DNA of 64,000 nt from Bugula neritina (Eukaryota > Bryozoa > Gymnolaemata > Cheilostomatida > Bugulidae): the NCBI GenBank assembly GCA_964035545.1, contig OZ037771.1:15173789-15237788 (forward strand). Reading direction: 5' to 3'. Both the position numbers and the translations under genes were made by a program. The notes below the pieces were generated by a model. The model was not told where the DNA came from. It ran no database searches and saw nothing but the letters and a program-made list of their open reading frames with translations. Within the stretch, counting starts at the first letter, position 1. The number at the start of each line of letters is the position of its first letter. Positions 12,801 to 23,814 of the stretch are shown in pieces.

Positions 12801-13500
12801 ATGAGAAGGCAACTCTTTATCTTGCTACTGCTGTTTGCGTTAGGTAAGCATACATTGTAAATCAAAATTAAATAGTTTTCTATAAAAACATTCTCTTTGT
12901 ATCTAAAGATATTTTCAACTTTAAGTAGAGGACTTTACAATGTCTTGAAATAGCAAGTAGTAACCAGTGTTGAAGTTTGAACCAAGATGTGTATATATAT
13001 ATATATATATATATACAGTATAGCCTTCTTTCCTAAATGCCTATGTAAAAAATGGTTATACAATATTGATACCGATAAATAATATGGGATACTAAACAAA
13101 GTGTTGGTAATTGTTTTTATTCAAGACGTACAAAGTAAACTGTAGCATATGACGTTTAAAGCTATGAGTATTATAACTATATAGTATATAATTTTACACA
13201 GAATGGCACGGCGGTGAGACAATCCCTGTCTCTACAAGTACACCATCATCTACCTGGACACCCTCTACCACAACTGGCTCAACCACCTGGACACCCTCTA
13301 CCATGGCTAGCCCAACCACCTGGGCCCCCTCTACCATGACCAGCTCAACCACCTGGGCCCCCTCTACCATGACCAGCTCAACCACCTGGGCCCCCTCTAC
13401 CATGACCAGCTCAACCACCTGGACACCCTCTACCATGACCAGCTCAACCGCTAGAACTGACTGGGACAAGTTGGCAGAGAAGAAAAGCTTATTCATATAG
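12801..13500 (+). CDS. small secreted Thr/Trp repeat protein, EWH family gene 2
   Basis: Two exons, 12801-12843 and 13202-13500, give about 113 aa. Exon 1 is a signal peptide (MRRQLFILLLLFAL) very like that of gene 1; the phase-1 intron is GT-AG with a (TA)n tract at 12995-13014. Exon 2 begins with EWH and continues into Thr/Ser-rich sequence with about five copies of an 11-residue unit resembling STTWAPSTMTS (33 bp). It ends in a short charged tail. It lacks the helical segment of genes 1 and 3 and may be a reduced paralogue. A secreted mucin-like product is inferred; no known family was recognised. Confidence 0.65.
13250..13452 (+). repeat. 33-bp coding repeat of gene 2
   Basis: Imperfect 33-bp units (accacctgggccccctctac...) in the coding exon. 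The same unit length is found in the unrelated-looking repeat of the LAMP-domain gene at 21040. Confidence 0.85.
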
Positions 13501-15393
13501 CTGCAAGGAAAGATACTAATACTCTAATTTCAGAATAATAACATTTGTTACCATGGAAACACAAAACAAATAATTGTAGCTTAGAGTTTTAAATGAATTT
13601 TTCTACCAACATAACTTGAGTGGATAAATGTGTTAAAGTTTTAAAAAGATGGGTTTGAGAAAAATAGAATTGTACTCGCTGTGGGACATTCAGAATATAA
13701 TTGTACTAATTCTCTCCACTATATGTACTATGCACTCACTTTGCTCTACTATTTTAATGCACTAAGTATTAAAAATAAATTTACTGAAACTGAAACATCT
13801 GCACTCAATAATTTATATTCTAAACATTGCTTCTCAGTTTTTATGGTCTACTGTTTAAAGATATATAACATGTAAGCTGCAATTCCTGCAACTTGCTGTA
13901 CATGGTCTTTATAGGTCTTTACTGCAGCTTATGCTGTCTATTCCCATCTTATTGCATATATTCTGATTCCTGAAATCTGAAAATATAGCTGTTGAAGATT
14001 TTAATTGTTTAACCAGTTTAAAGCTCCCTCATTGCGCTATTATTGAGCCCGTGCTTTTTTTATTGCTAATTAAAAAGGGCCCTGTATTGGTGAGTTTACC
14101 CAGTGGTTCAGAGGTGTAATAGTTAGCACATTTGCTTGCAAGCCCGAGGTCTCAGGTTGGATTACCAGTGGGGGCAATTATTTTTCAGTCCAGCTGGGTA
14201 TAAATTTAGTTTGTGAATATAAAGCTTACTTTTATATTAAGCTATGCATCATGAAAGCTATTTACTTTAAAGTACCTAACAACCTAACAATTCATAATAA
14301 TTAAATTACTTAAAGGAGCCGCAGCTGTTACACTTTGCAGTTAAGTGAGCTAAATCTAGTGCTGCGATGGTACTCAGTTTGGTTTTCAGTTTATCAGCTC
14401 AGCACTAAGGTGTGAGATAGATTTTTCAAGTTCAAAAATAGGACACTGGTCTATTAAACAGGCAGAAAAATTTCATCATTTAGTTTTGATGAAATGATTT
14501 TCTGGGAATTTCCCTTGCAAGCTTTGGATAGTTTTAGCAGTGTTCCTGGCATATTTCTTCTAAAAATATTCTAGCTATTACTCTCATAGCAAAGAATCGC
14601 ATATATACACATCGTTCTCGGTAGCAAATTAAATTCAAGCTTGACACTATATATGAAGGCAGCAAAGCTACTCTAAGTGAACACAAACAATAAAATTTAT
14701 GGAACTTATAAGTAATGAATTCAGATGCGCGTACTGTAGCTGTTTATTTTAACATAATTTTGTTTTAAAAGCTATAACGTTATTGTACATTAGGTTTAAC
14801 GACTACTCATGTATGTATGTAGGCAATACATTTATAGACTTAGCTTATTATACTAAAAACTGCTTTATAATTGTTATAAGAAATTTTAGTTTCAAAGTGA
14901 CATAGCAATGAAACTATATTTCTATATTAGTGTATATATATGTGTGTTCTTTTAGTGCGTGTTCAGGGCAATGCTTTAGAGATCAATGAACTGTAACTTA
15001 GAAGATGTAATTAGATTAACTAAATATTTAATTTCAGTTGAGAATCAAAAAGCTCAACAAGAGGAGTCAATTGACCGAAGACTCTAGAAAACCTGAAAAG
15101 GCTTGAAGGACACTGAAAGAGGCAAACAAACAAACTCTCACCTATTCTCACTTATCTCTGCTTTGTCCTGTGCGGGTACCGGAGGTAAATTAACAAATAA
15201 GTGGAAAATTTTGAGTTCAAGAAATCAAAATGCAAATATATAAATTTGATTGAGTAAAATATGAATGTTATCAAAGCAGTAAGAAAATATTATACAGTCC
15301 GAACACTACAGTTAGATATAATTGTTATTGTACTAACAATAACTCAAGGTTCATCACTGGTAAGAGTCTTCAAAGTGAACTCATCCAACATGC
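13501..15393. other. spacer between genes 2 and 3
   Basis: AT-rich, with one SINE-like head (14091-14178). No exon recognised. Confidence 0.5.
14091..14178 (+). repeat. tRNA-derived SINE-like head
   Basis: Starts gagtttaccc. It has an A-box-like tract (aggtgtaatagttagcac), the tRNA-like arm ttgcttgcaag, a degenerate B box (ggttggattacc) and ends gggggcaattatttttc. Same family as copies at 1600, 19768 and 19996. Confidence 0.65.
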
Positions 15394-15400
15394 TATAAAA
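15394..15400 (+). promoter_or_regulatory. TATA box of secreted-protein gene 3
   Basis: TATAAAA in tgctataaaagggaga, 89 bp upstream of the ATG at 15483. Confidence 0.6.
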
Positions 15401-15482
15401 GGGAGATGAGACGCCTACTTATAAACTCTGAGGAAATCTGAGTGTTCAGCAGTGAGTATAGCGGTATACCAGAGCTTTAGAA

Positions 15483-16699
15483 ATGCGTGGGTGGCTGTTG
15501 AATACGTTACTGTTCTGTTTCCTCTTTGGTGAGTCAATGATTGAGACTATTTTTGCCATTTTATTATTTCTAGTACCAGTTTTTAACATCTTTAAGCTAA
15601 ACTAAAATCCTAATAATCTGCTTCAACTAAACGTGCAGGTATATTTCTGGAAATTTTGCTGCTAAATATATAGATAGCTAAAACAAATTTGATTTGATTA
15701 TTTCCTACGCTGCAATGAGTTTTACAGTACTTTATCTTACCGACAAATATAGCATTTGAAAATAGTTTGTTTCAGCATTTAATATGTTTAAAAATATAGG
15801 TAGGTTAACGTATCTTCCTGCTGTAAAATGCATCACAAAAAGTACATTAAAATCTGAATAAAGATAACAAGCTTCCGGGTATACCATATCAACACCTCAG
15901 CCAGCTGAACACTGAAATTTTGTGAGCTGAACATTTTATTTTCAAAGAAAGGAAGTAACAATGTGCATGAAAACAGGTTTAAATAATTTTTGTTAGGACA
16001 TTATTTGCCAACACTCAGTAAGCCTTTGAATATGAAAATATGTGTAAGTTTCATACAATGGGAGTCAATTTGCAAACATAAACTTTAAGTTGTATGTTTT
16101 TATACTAAATTCTAGAATGGCATGCAGCTAATACTGCACACATCGGGAACCAAAGTACACCCAAGACTAATCAAGGCCACCCGGTAGAAACCCCAGCTAA
16201 GGTTACTCAGCTCACAGATCCTAGCAAGTCAACAAACTTGGTTCATGAGTCAACTGAGAAGAATCCAACTAAAGCGCCACCTCGACTTTCTGTCCATGAT
16301 GTCTCCGAGCCAGTGATGTCTACACAGCTGAGTACAATTGACCTCCCACTTACCACTACTGGAGCAGATCCAAGATGGCTGCACATGGTGATGGATCTCT
16401 GGCTGAATGGGAGGTCTTCTGAAGATAAAGGAACGAGCCCACCATGGTGGTGGGCTGTTCTTCTGGAACAGACTAAAAATTCTGTTGACATCAACTGGCT
16501 GAGGAAACGAGTCACACGAATGCTGAGAGATGAAGCTAGGAGTAAATCTGGTACTGAAGCTTCAAAGACCACCGAGCCAGCCTTCACATGGAAGCCATTT
16601 GCGACAAGAAACAAGCAGACGTCACGTGATGTACTAAGAAAGTTCTACAAATCTCTTCTGTTTTGGATCAAGGAGAGCACTTCTGTTGAGAAACTGTAA
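15483..16699 (+). CDS. secreted protein, EWH family gene 3
   Basis: Exon 1 is 15483-15528 (46 nt, same length and phase as in gene 1) and exon 2 is 16116-16699, giving about 209 aa. The N-terminus MRGWLLNTLLFCFLF is a signal peptide, and mature sequence starts EWHAAN. A Thr/Pro-rich region is followed by DPRWLHMVMDLW and SPPWWWAVLLEQ, which line up with the W...PPRW...Q segment of gene 1, and then a basic, probably helical C-terminal part. It has no long tandem repeat, so it may best represent the ancestral domain. There are no cysteines in a disulfide pattern. A polyadenylation signal lies 39 bp after the stop. Function unknown; a secreted location is inferred. Confidence 0.68.
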
Positions 16700-16737
16700 C
16701 CAGCTCCTAATGGGGAAGATTTCAACTGCATTTCGAA

Positions 16738-16743
16738 AATAAA
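16738..16743 (+). terminator. poly(A) signal of secreted-protein gene 3
   Basis: AATAAA 39 bp after the stop codon of gene 3. Confidence 0.6.
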
Positions 16744-17378
16744 CTTTTTAACTTGACCCAATACTTTTCAGAAACTATAAATTAGTTGCAGCCTTGAGAT
16801 AACTGAGTTTATTATATTATTCTGCTATATTATATTTTATTCTAGTTATTGTAAACCTATATAATATATTATGTAATCTATTATATAAAGGCTCTTAGGT
16901 ATTTCTTTGCTTCACTCTGTTTATAGTACATGTTTCAAGTACTGTTAGAATTTGTTACTTGCCAAACCAAATTTTTTATTGTTGATTATAAATTACCATA
17001 AAATAATATTACACTGGCTATTATTATTACTTCATAAAAATAACATATCCATGTTTTCTTTTCCACAATTCTGCTGCTTTAGAAACAATGTTATATTTTT
17101 GTTTAGCTAATCTCTCTAACATATAAACCATTATCTTTCTATTTTAATGGCTTTGCACTTGCTAATTCTTTGTTGCTGATCAATAAACCACATTTTACAT
17201 TCTCAGCTGACTGTTTCTAAAGACTTTAACCTGTTGGTGACAATGTAAACAGCTCAATATACCAATACTCCTTTCATCAATCTGCACATCCAGCTGTAGA
17301 CATATTTGTTGCGTAGCAAGTTATGTTGATGCTGAGATTGACTAAGAATACGTCTCCTCTCGTTGTTTTTACTTCATC
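16744..17378. other. no gene seen
   Basis: AT-rich spacer between gene 3 and the MITE. Confidence 0.5.
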
Positions 17379-17382
17379 TTAA

Positions 17383-18148
17383 AGGATTGCTCTATCTTGT
17401 CTAATAAATGGCCATTTAGGTCAAACACACATAATATTGTGTTTTTCTAAGCATGCATTGACAAAAAGCATTTGACCAAAGGTAGAAAAAGTTAGTTGAA
17501 GTTGAGGGTGTAGATTGGTAACAGCCAAAACGCTGATTTTGAAATGAGCTGGGAAGTGTGACGTAACAGCGCCAGCATTCCTGCTGGTCACGTGACTATA
17601 CAAATGAATAACTATAGAAATATGACTGTGAGATGTGATCTTTCAGCTCGTAATTTGTACATTTATAGAAGTGCAAATGTGAATTATCTCAATCTATAGT
17701 TTTTGACATGTTAAATAACATATATGTGATAACATTAGGCCATATTTTGCTTGTAAACACAGAAAAAAGCATTGCAAAAACATGCATTCTTTAGGATGAA
17801 TGCCTGCGATCGATCTAAACTAGGTCAGATTGTGCAATATTACGGGCGCACCAAAGCTGACCTATATAGCACACTGTAACTGCTTGAGCGTTATTGGTTG
17901 ATGTTGCGCTCAGCAACCTTGAATACTAGCATTATAGTTAGCACGTGCAGCATAGTTACTGGCATTCACACGTCACGTATTAGGCTATTCTTTTTCATGG
18001 CTGAAAATTTTACCTCCCTCAAAATTGGAATTTTGAAAAGCTGTTTTCTAGACATATATCCCTTTGCAAAGTCACAATTGTTTGCATACACATTAGATTA
18101 TGTTCATAATTATAATGTGATTGTAATAAACTAAGATAGAGCAATCCT
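17383..18148. mobile_element. non-autonomous DNA transposon with TTAA target duplication
   Basis: The 16-bp terminal inverted repeat AGGATTGCTCTATCTT (17383-17398) recurs inverted at 18133-18148. Both ends abut TTAA (17379-17382 and 18149-18152). The 766-bp interior has no transposase frame. A TTAA duplication fits piggyBac- or Kolobok-type elements; the inverted repeat does not begin with the CCC typical of piggyBac. Confidence 0.7.
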
Positions 18149-18152
18149 TTAA

Positions 18153-18967
18153 GAAAAAATAATAACCACTGACACAATGATGTAGCCCTGAAAATCAACC
18201 CTCTTTATTACCTGTATCAACTGGATATCTTGATTGACATATAAATAAAGGGGTAGACAACTTATATACGTTGGCCTGTAACAAAGCGGAAATAGAATAA
18301 TCCAAGTGTTGAAAACATAAGCCTGTATCTGTTATAAGTTATAACTCAATAGCAAAAGCAAAACATGTCTAAGCTTTTTAATGTAATCAATTTCAATGAT
18401 AGTTTCAAGCACTGTCAGAATTTGTTACTTGTCAAAAGAAAAGTTTTACTGCCGTTCATAAATTTCATAAAACTTTATATAAACATAAAAGCTCCCATAA
18501 GAAGACAGCTACCACATCTCACGGTTGCAACAGTCTTAGTTGCTATCTTTTGACTCTATATTCTGTAAAGAATGCGATTTATAAAGAGCTGGAATTATAA
18601 TTCTGTTCTGTAAATATATCAAGCAATATAATACATGACGCACGAATTCGAACATCATTATGAATTTAATTAGCTTCATAAGCTGCCATTGGATATGAAG
18701 TTATCAACATACTACCTTAACAAACAGCTAAAAGGGAAGATATTACTTTCAATTAGCCTTCTAAGGCTGATAGCCAAATGAGTAGCACCTAATTATGTTT
18801 AACATGTACTGTTTTACTTTCATGCTCTATTGAATGAGATATTATATGGCTTGCTCTCCTCCTAGCGCTCAGTCCAGCTTTTTACAATTAGGCAGATTTG
18901 ATATAAATTAGCAGCAGCTTAACTTATTGGCATCCTTATATTAGCACTTTACCTGATGACAAGACCG
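18153..18967. other. no gene seen
   Basis: Spacer between the TTAA element and the LAMP-domain gene; nothing recognised. Confidence 0.5.
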
Positions 18968-18974
18968 TATAAAA
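18968..18974 (+). promoter_or_regulatory. TATA box of the LAMP-domain repeat gene
   Basis: TATAAAA 55 bp upstream of the ATG at 19029. Confidence 0.55.
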
Positions 18975-19028
18975 CACAATAGCTTTGCAAACCAAAGCAG
19001 TTTAGAGACGTGAAGAAGAGCTGCCAAG

Positions 19029-22000
19029 ATGGGTGCATGGAACCAGTTGGCTCTCTGGTATATAGTAGCAGCAGGTGGGTGGTTATGAGATATACACAGA
19101 GTCTCTACCAGCTGTAGTATTCACCAATCATTGGTCTGTTTAGTAAACATTCACCAATCATTTGTCTGTTTAGTAAACATTTACCAATCATTTGTCTGTT
19201 TAGTAGATCTTCACCAATCACTTGTTTGCTTAGTAGACATTGGTCACTTTATATGCAATGATGTGATACATTCAATACTTTCTTGTATGTTTTGGTTTAT
19301 AAAGCATGCGAAGTGAACATACAAATATAGACTGGTAGATTTCAATGCAATTATTAATGCTTCATTAACATTTGCAGTTTATCCTGTCCCAAAAACCTTT
19401 AGGGCATGTGAAACAATGGTCACTATTTTATAGCCAATCAAAAATTATTATTTGGGTAAATATTAATCATTAATTTGTTGATTACAAACTTCTAAATGTT
19501 TATGTTTGACTTTAACAAACATAAAATTTTATTAGAGGTAAATAATTTGCATTAGCATCATTTTAGCTGTACTGCCTGGTAACAGAGCAGTCCAATACAC
19601 TTATGGAGAAAAGGGAAAAGACCCGTGTTTGACTGTTGATATGTCAATGAACTTCCAAATAGTATATACGGTAAGCAGTTACTCTCAGTGTAACAATATT
19701 GCTAGTAGTACTAAGTATTGAGATATTATAAAACTTTGCCCCCACTGAGATTTGAACCTGATGTAGTGATGAGTTTACCCAGCGGTCCCCGTGTCGTAAT
19801 CGTTAGCACACTTGCTTGCAAGTCGGAGGTCTCAGGTTCGATTCCCAGTGGGGGCAAAATTATTTTTCAAGCTATTTCAGCCTTTAGTGAAGTGGAGTAG
19901 TACTCCGAGGGAGTTGAAGAGCTAGGGGAGCCTGAAAACTGAAGGAGTAGTGGATAGGCCAGTGGAGTTCAGAGAACTGAGTGGGATGTAGTGATGAGTT
20001 TACCCCGTGGTGTAATGGTAGCACACTTGCTTGCAAGCGAGAGGTCTCAGGTTCGAATCCCAGTGGGGGGCAATTATTTTTCACCTGAGACATCTGGCTT
20101 GCAAGCAGGTGAGCTAACCATTACACCACAGGGGCCATACTGGGTAAACTCAACACTGCATACAAGCAGAATGAAAGTCTACTGAGAATTCAACACAGAA
20201 GCATATTTCTGTTAGCTCTACACATGAGTATGTACTCATTCTAGGAGCAAGATTCTATCCTATTGATGAAATGTTTCAGGCAAGGCATGGACTTCGGGAA
20301 GTGTTCGAATTTGATCCGGAATACACAAAGATTGAGAACATAACAGGAAGCTGTCGCAGCAAAGAGCTCAGAATAACATATGAGTCAGTTATCAAGTACC
20401 TCAACTTTGCCATTACAGAAAATTCTACCAACCCGAACTCTGGACTAGATATTTCTTTGGCCTACAATCCGCATGAAGCATTCTTATCAATTGAAAGTGA
20501 GTTACTATAACTATATTATATTCTTCACAATTTCAAAAAATTTCAATTTTAACTAGGTTTGAACAGTGATTAGATAGTATTTTGGCTTAAATTTCATATA
20601 GGAAAATCCAGTTTTACAAAATCAGGAATAAATTTACTTTCAAATTTATAATTTGTTTTTTTTTTCTTTTTAGAAAATGAGCAAAAAACAGTTTTTCTAA
20701 ACAATCCATTGCCACTTGCTCCTTATGGTGCATCAACAACTTGCAACGAAACTCAAAATCTGGCGTTAGGCCCATATGTAAGGCTATCCATCAACTCTAT
20801 GAGAGTTCATGCCAATGGTATACAAAACAAAGGCTTCAATGTATCACAAGGTTGGTCTACACTCTACAGGATATAAGAAATAAGACGCTGTGTTTGGCAA
20901 ACATTAAATACTAGTCCTATACAAGTCATTTTTATGGTAATGTGAAATTGATGTTTGTTAAGTACAAGCTGTGGGCTATGCCAACTCTATTTTTATTTTA
21001 AATAGAGTTGTGTGGAAATACCAGTTATCCAGAGAAAATTCTCCCCACAAGACCCAGTTGGTGGTACACAACCAAAACTGCAAGACCCAGTTGGTGGTAC
21101 AAAACCACAGCTGCAATACCAAGCTGGCGGTACACAACCACAGCTGCAAGACTTACTCAGGAGCACACAACTAAAACTACAACACCCAGTTGGTGGTACA
21201 AAACCACAGCTGCAAGACCCAGTTGGTGGTACAAAACCGCAGTTGCAAGACCCAGTTGGTGGTACAAAACCACAGCTGAAAATTCTACTCAGGAGCACAC
21301 AACCAAAGCAACAAGACCCAGTCGGTGGTACGCAACCACAGCTGCAAGACCCAGTTGGTGGTACACAACCACAGCTGAAAATTCTACTCAGGAGCACACA
21401 ACCAAAGCTACAAGACCCAGTCGGTGGTACGCAACCACAGCTGAAAATTCTACTCAGGAGCACACAACCACAGTTGCAAGACCCAGTTGGTGGTACAAAA
21501 CCACAGCTGCAAGACCCAGTTGGTGGTACACAACTAAAACTACAACACCCAGTTGGTGGTACGCAACCACAGCTGCAAGACCCAGTTGGTGGTACACAAC
21601 CAAAACTGCAAGACCCATTTGGTGGTACACAACCACAGCTGCAATACCAAGCTGGCGGTACATAACCACAGCTGCAAGACTTACTCAGGAGCACACAACT
21701 AAAACTACAACACCCAGTTGGTGGTACAAAACCACAGCTGCAAGACCCAGTTGGTGGTACAAAACCACAGCTGAAAATTCTACTCAGGAGCACACAACCA
21801 AAGCTACAAGACCCAGTCGGTGGTACACAACCACAGCTGCAAGACCCAGTTGGTGGTACACAACCACAGCTGAAAATTCTACTCAGGAGCACACAACTAA
21901 AACTACAACACCCAGTTGGTGGTACAAAACCACAGTTGCAAGACCCAGTTGGTGGTACAAAACCACAGCTGCAATACCAAGTTGGTGGTACGCAACCACA

Positions 22001-23278
22001 GCTGCAAGACCCAGTTGGTGGTACACAACCACAGCTGAAAATTCTACTCAGGAGCACACAACTAAAACTACAACACCCAGTTGGTGGTACAAAACCACAG
22101 TTGCAAGACCCAGTTGGTGGTACAAAACCACAGCTGCAAGACCCAGTTGGTGGTACACAACTAAAACTACAACACCCAGTTGGTGGTACGCAACCACAGC
22201 TGCAAGACCCAGTTGGTGGTACACAACTAAAACTACAACACCCAGTTGGTGGTACGCAACCACAGCTGCAAGACCCAGTTGGTGGTACACAACCAAAACT
22301 GCAAGACCCATTTGGTGGTACACAACCACAGCTGCAATACCAAGCTGGCGGTACATAACCACAGCTGCAAGACTTACTCAGGAGCACACAACTAAAACTA
22401 CAACACCCAGTTGGTGGAACAAAACCACAGCTGCAAGACCCAGTTGGTGGTACAAAACCACAGCTGAAAATTCTACTCAGGAGCACACAACAAAAGCTAC
22501 AAGACCCAGTCGGTGGTACACAACCACAGCTGCAAGACCCAGTTGGTGGTACACAACCACAGCTGAAAATTCTACTCAGGAGCACACAACTAAAACTACA
22601 ACACCCAGTTGGTGGTACAAAACCACAGTTGCAAGACCCAGTTGGTGGTACAAAACCACAGCTGCAATACCAAGTTGGTGGTACGCAACCACAGCTGCAA
22701 GACCCAGTTGGTGGTACACAACCACAGCTGAAAATTCTACTCAGGAGCACACAACCAAAGCTACAAGACCCAGTTGGTGGTACACAACCACAGCTGAAAA
22801 TTCTACTCAGGAGCACACAACCAAAACTACAACACCCAGTTGGTGGTACAAAACCACAGCTGCAATACCAAGTTGGCGGTACATAACCACAGCTGCAAGA
22901 CTTACTCAGGAGCACACAACTAAAACTACAACACCTAGTTGGTGGTACAAAACTACAGCTGCAAGACCCAGTTGGTGGTACACAACCAAAACTACAAGAC
23001 CCAGATGGTGGTACACAACCACAGTTGCAAGACCCAGTCGGTGGTACGCAACCACAGCTGCAAGACTTACTCAGGAGCACACAACTAAAACTACAACACC
23101 TAGTTGGTGGTACAAAACCACAGCTGCAAGACCCAGTTGGTGGTACACAACCAAAACTACAAGACCCAGATGGTGGTACACAACCAAAGCTACAAGACCC
23201 AGTTGGTGGTACAAATTAAAGCAATTTGCTCAGTACTATTTCAATATCAACAATCTAACCATAAATCAATACTCTTAA
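19029..23278 (+). CDS. LAMP-domain protein with giant Trp/Tyr/Thr 11-residue repeat, no transmembrane exon
   Basis: Proposed exons: 19029-19074, 19567-19670, about 20229-20496, 20674-20850 and 21006-23278 (about 955 aa). Exon 1 is a signal peptide. Exons 2-4 resemble the N-terminal lumenal domain of the LAMP gene at 29069: exon 2 is 104 nt in both, the intron phases agree, and the cysteines (DPCLTV, TGSCRS, STTCNE, ELCGN) sit in comparable places. The last exon would correspond to the LAMP hinge but encodes about 66 copies of an 11-residue unit like ARPSWWYKTTA, alternating with an STQEHTTK variant, then a short tail and stop. There is no second lumenal domain, membrane span or YxxΦ tail, so the product is probably secreted. 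The exon 3 acceptor is the weakest junction. The long antisense Cys-rich frame is considered a shadow because only the plus frame joins the upstream exons in phase. Confidence 0.7.
19735..20155. repeat. cluster of tRNA-derived SINE-like pieces
   Basis: This lies in intron 2 of the LAMP-domain repeat gene. It holds a truncated minus-strand piece (19735-19760), plus-strand heads at 19771-19860 and 19996-20077 separated by a ~125-bp body, and an inverted head at about 20088-20155. The heads carry GGTTCGAWTCCCAGTGGGGG (B box) and a gtgtaatggtagcac-type A box, and they start with gagtttaccc. Because complete tRNA folding is poor, these are repeats rather than tRNA genes. Confidence 0.7.
21040..23215 (+). 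repeat. 33-bp coding tandem repeat with 693-bp higher-order period
   Basis: About 66 units built on cccagttggtggtacaaaac, mixed with a variant containing ttactcaggagcacacaac. A block including the rare acccatttggtgg unit recurs exactly 693 bp (21 units) apart (21611 and 22304), showing recent block duplication. Confidence 0.95.
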
Positions 23279-23814
23279 AATTCTTTCTCTACTGCTTGAT
23301 GCTATGGTTGCTATTTTGACTTTTGCATTTCTATTTCCTCAAAGAAAAATTGTTTTATGCTAATTATTTAATCTACACATAAAGTTTGTGTTTTCAGTAT
23401 TTATCATTTCAAATTAAGTTCAATTCAATAAGAATTATGATGCACCATTTCAAATTATGATACTTGAAATCATAAAGCATTGAAATTTTCATCATTGTAA
23501 CAAATAAACTGGTTTAAATACGGCACAAATAAAGGATATAACAATGTATTACTTTTAAAAGTGAAATTATTAAAGCAACAGCACACTTCAAACTCTAGCT
23601 ATGATGTGATTACAATCTATTCAATACATGAAACTTTAAGGAGCTCAGTTTAAAGATGAGACAACTCTGTCATATATAAAACATGGCTAGCCGAAATACA
23701 GTTGGTTCAGCATTGAGAAGATGACACAGTGACTAAAGAGAGTAGATTTGACAGGGGAGGATAAGTACTATTTCAAGAACACCATGTAGGGAAGATAACT
23801 ACATCTTGCCATCA
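23279..23814. other. no gene seen
   Basis: Probable 3' UTR of the LAMP-domain gene followed by spacer; AATAAA-like words occur near 23500-23530. A TATA-like catatataaaacatgg at about 23673 has no credible coding exon behind it. Confidence 0.4.

Noticed and set aside
19771-20077. Possible genuine tRNA genes
   Set aside because: A and B boxes are recognisable, but the acceptor stem does not pair properly and several diverged copies share non-tRNA flanks, so they are SINE-like.
23673-23740. TATA-like motif as promoter of another EWH family gene
   Set aside because: The ATG that follows meets a stop after two codons and there is no signal-peptide exon.
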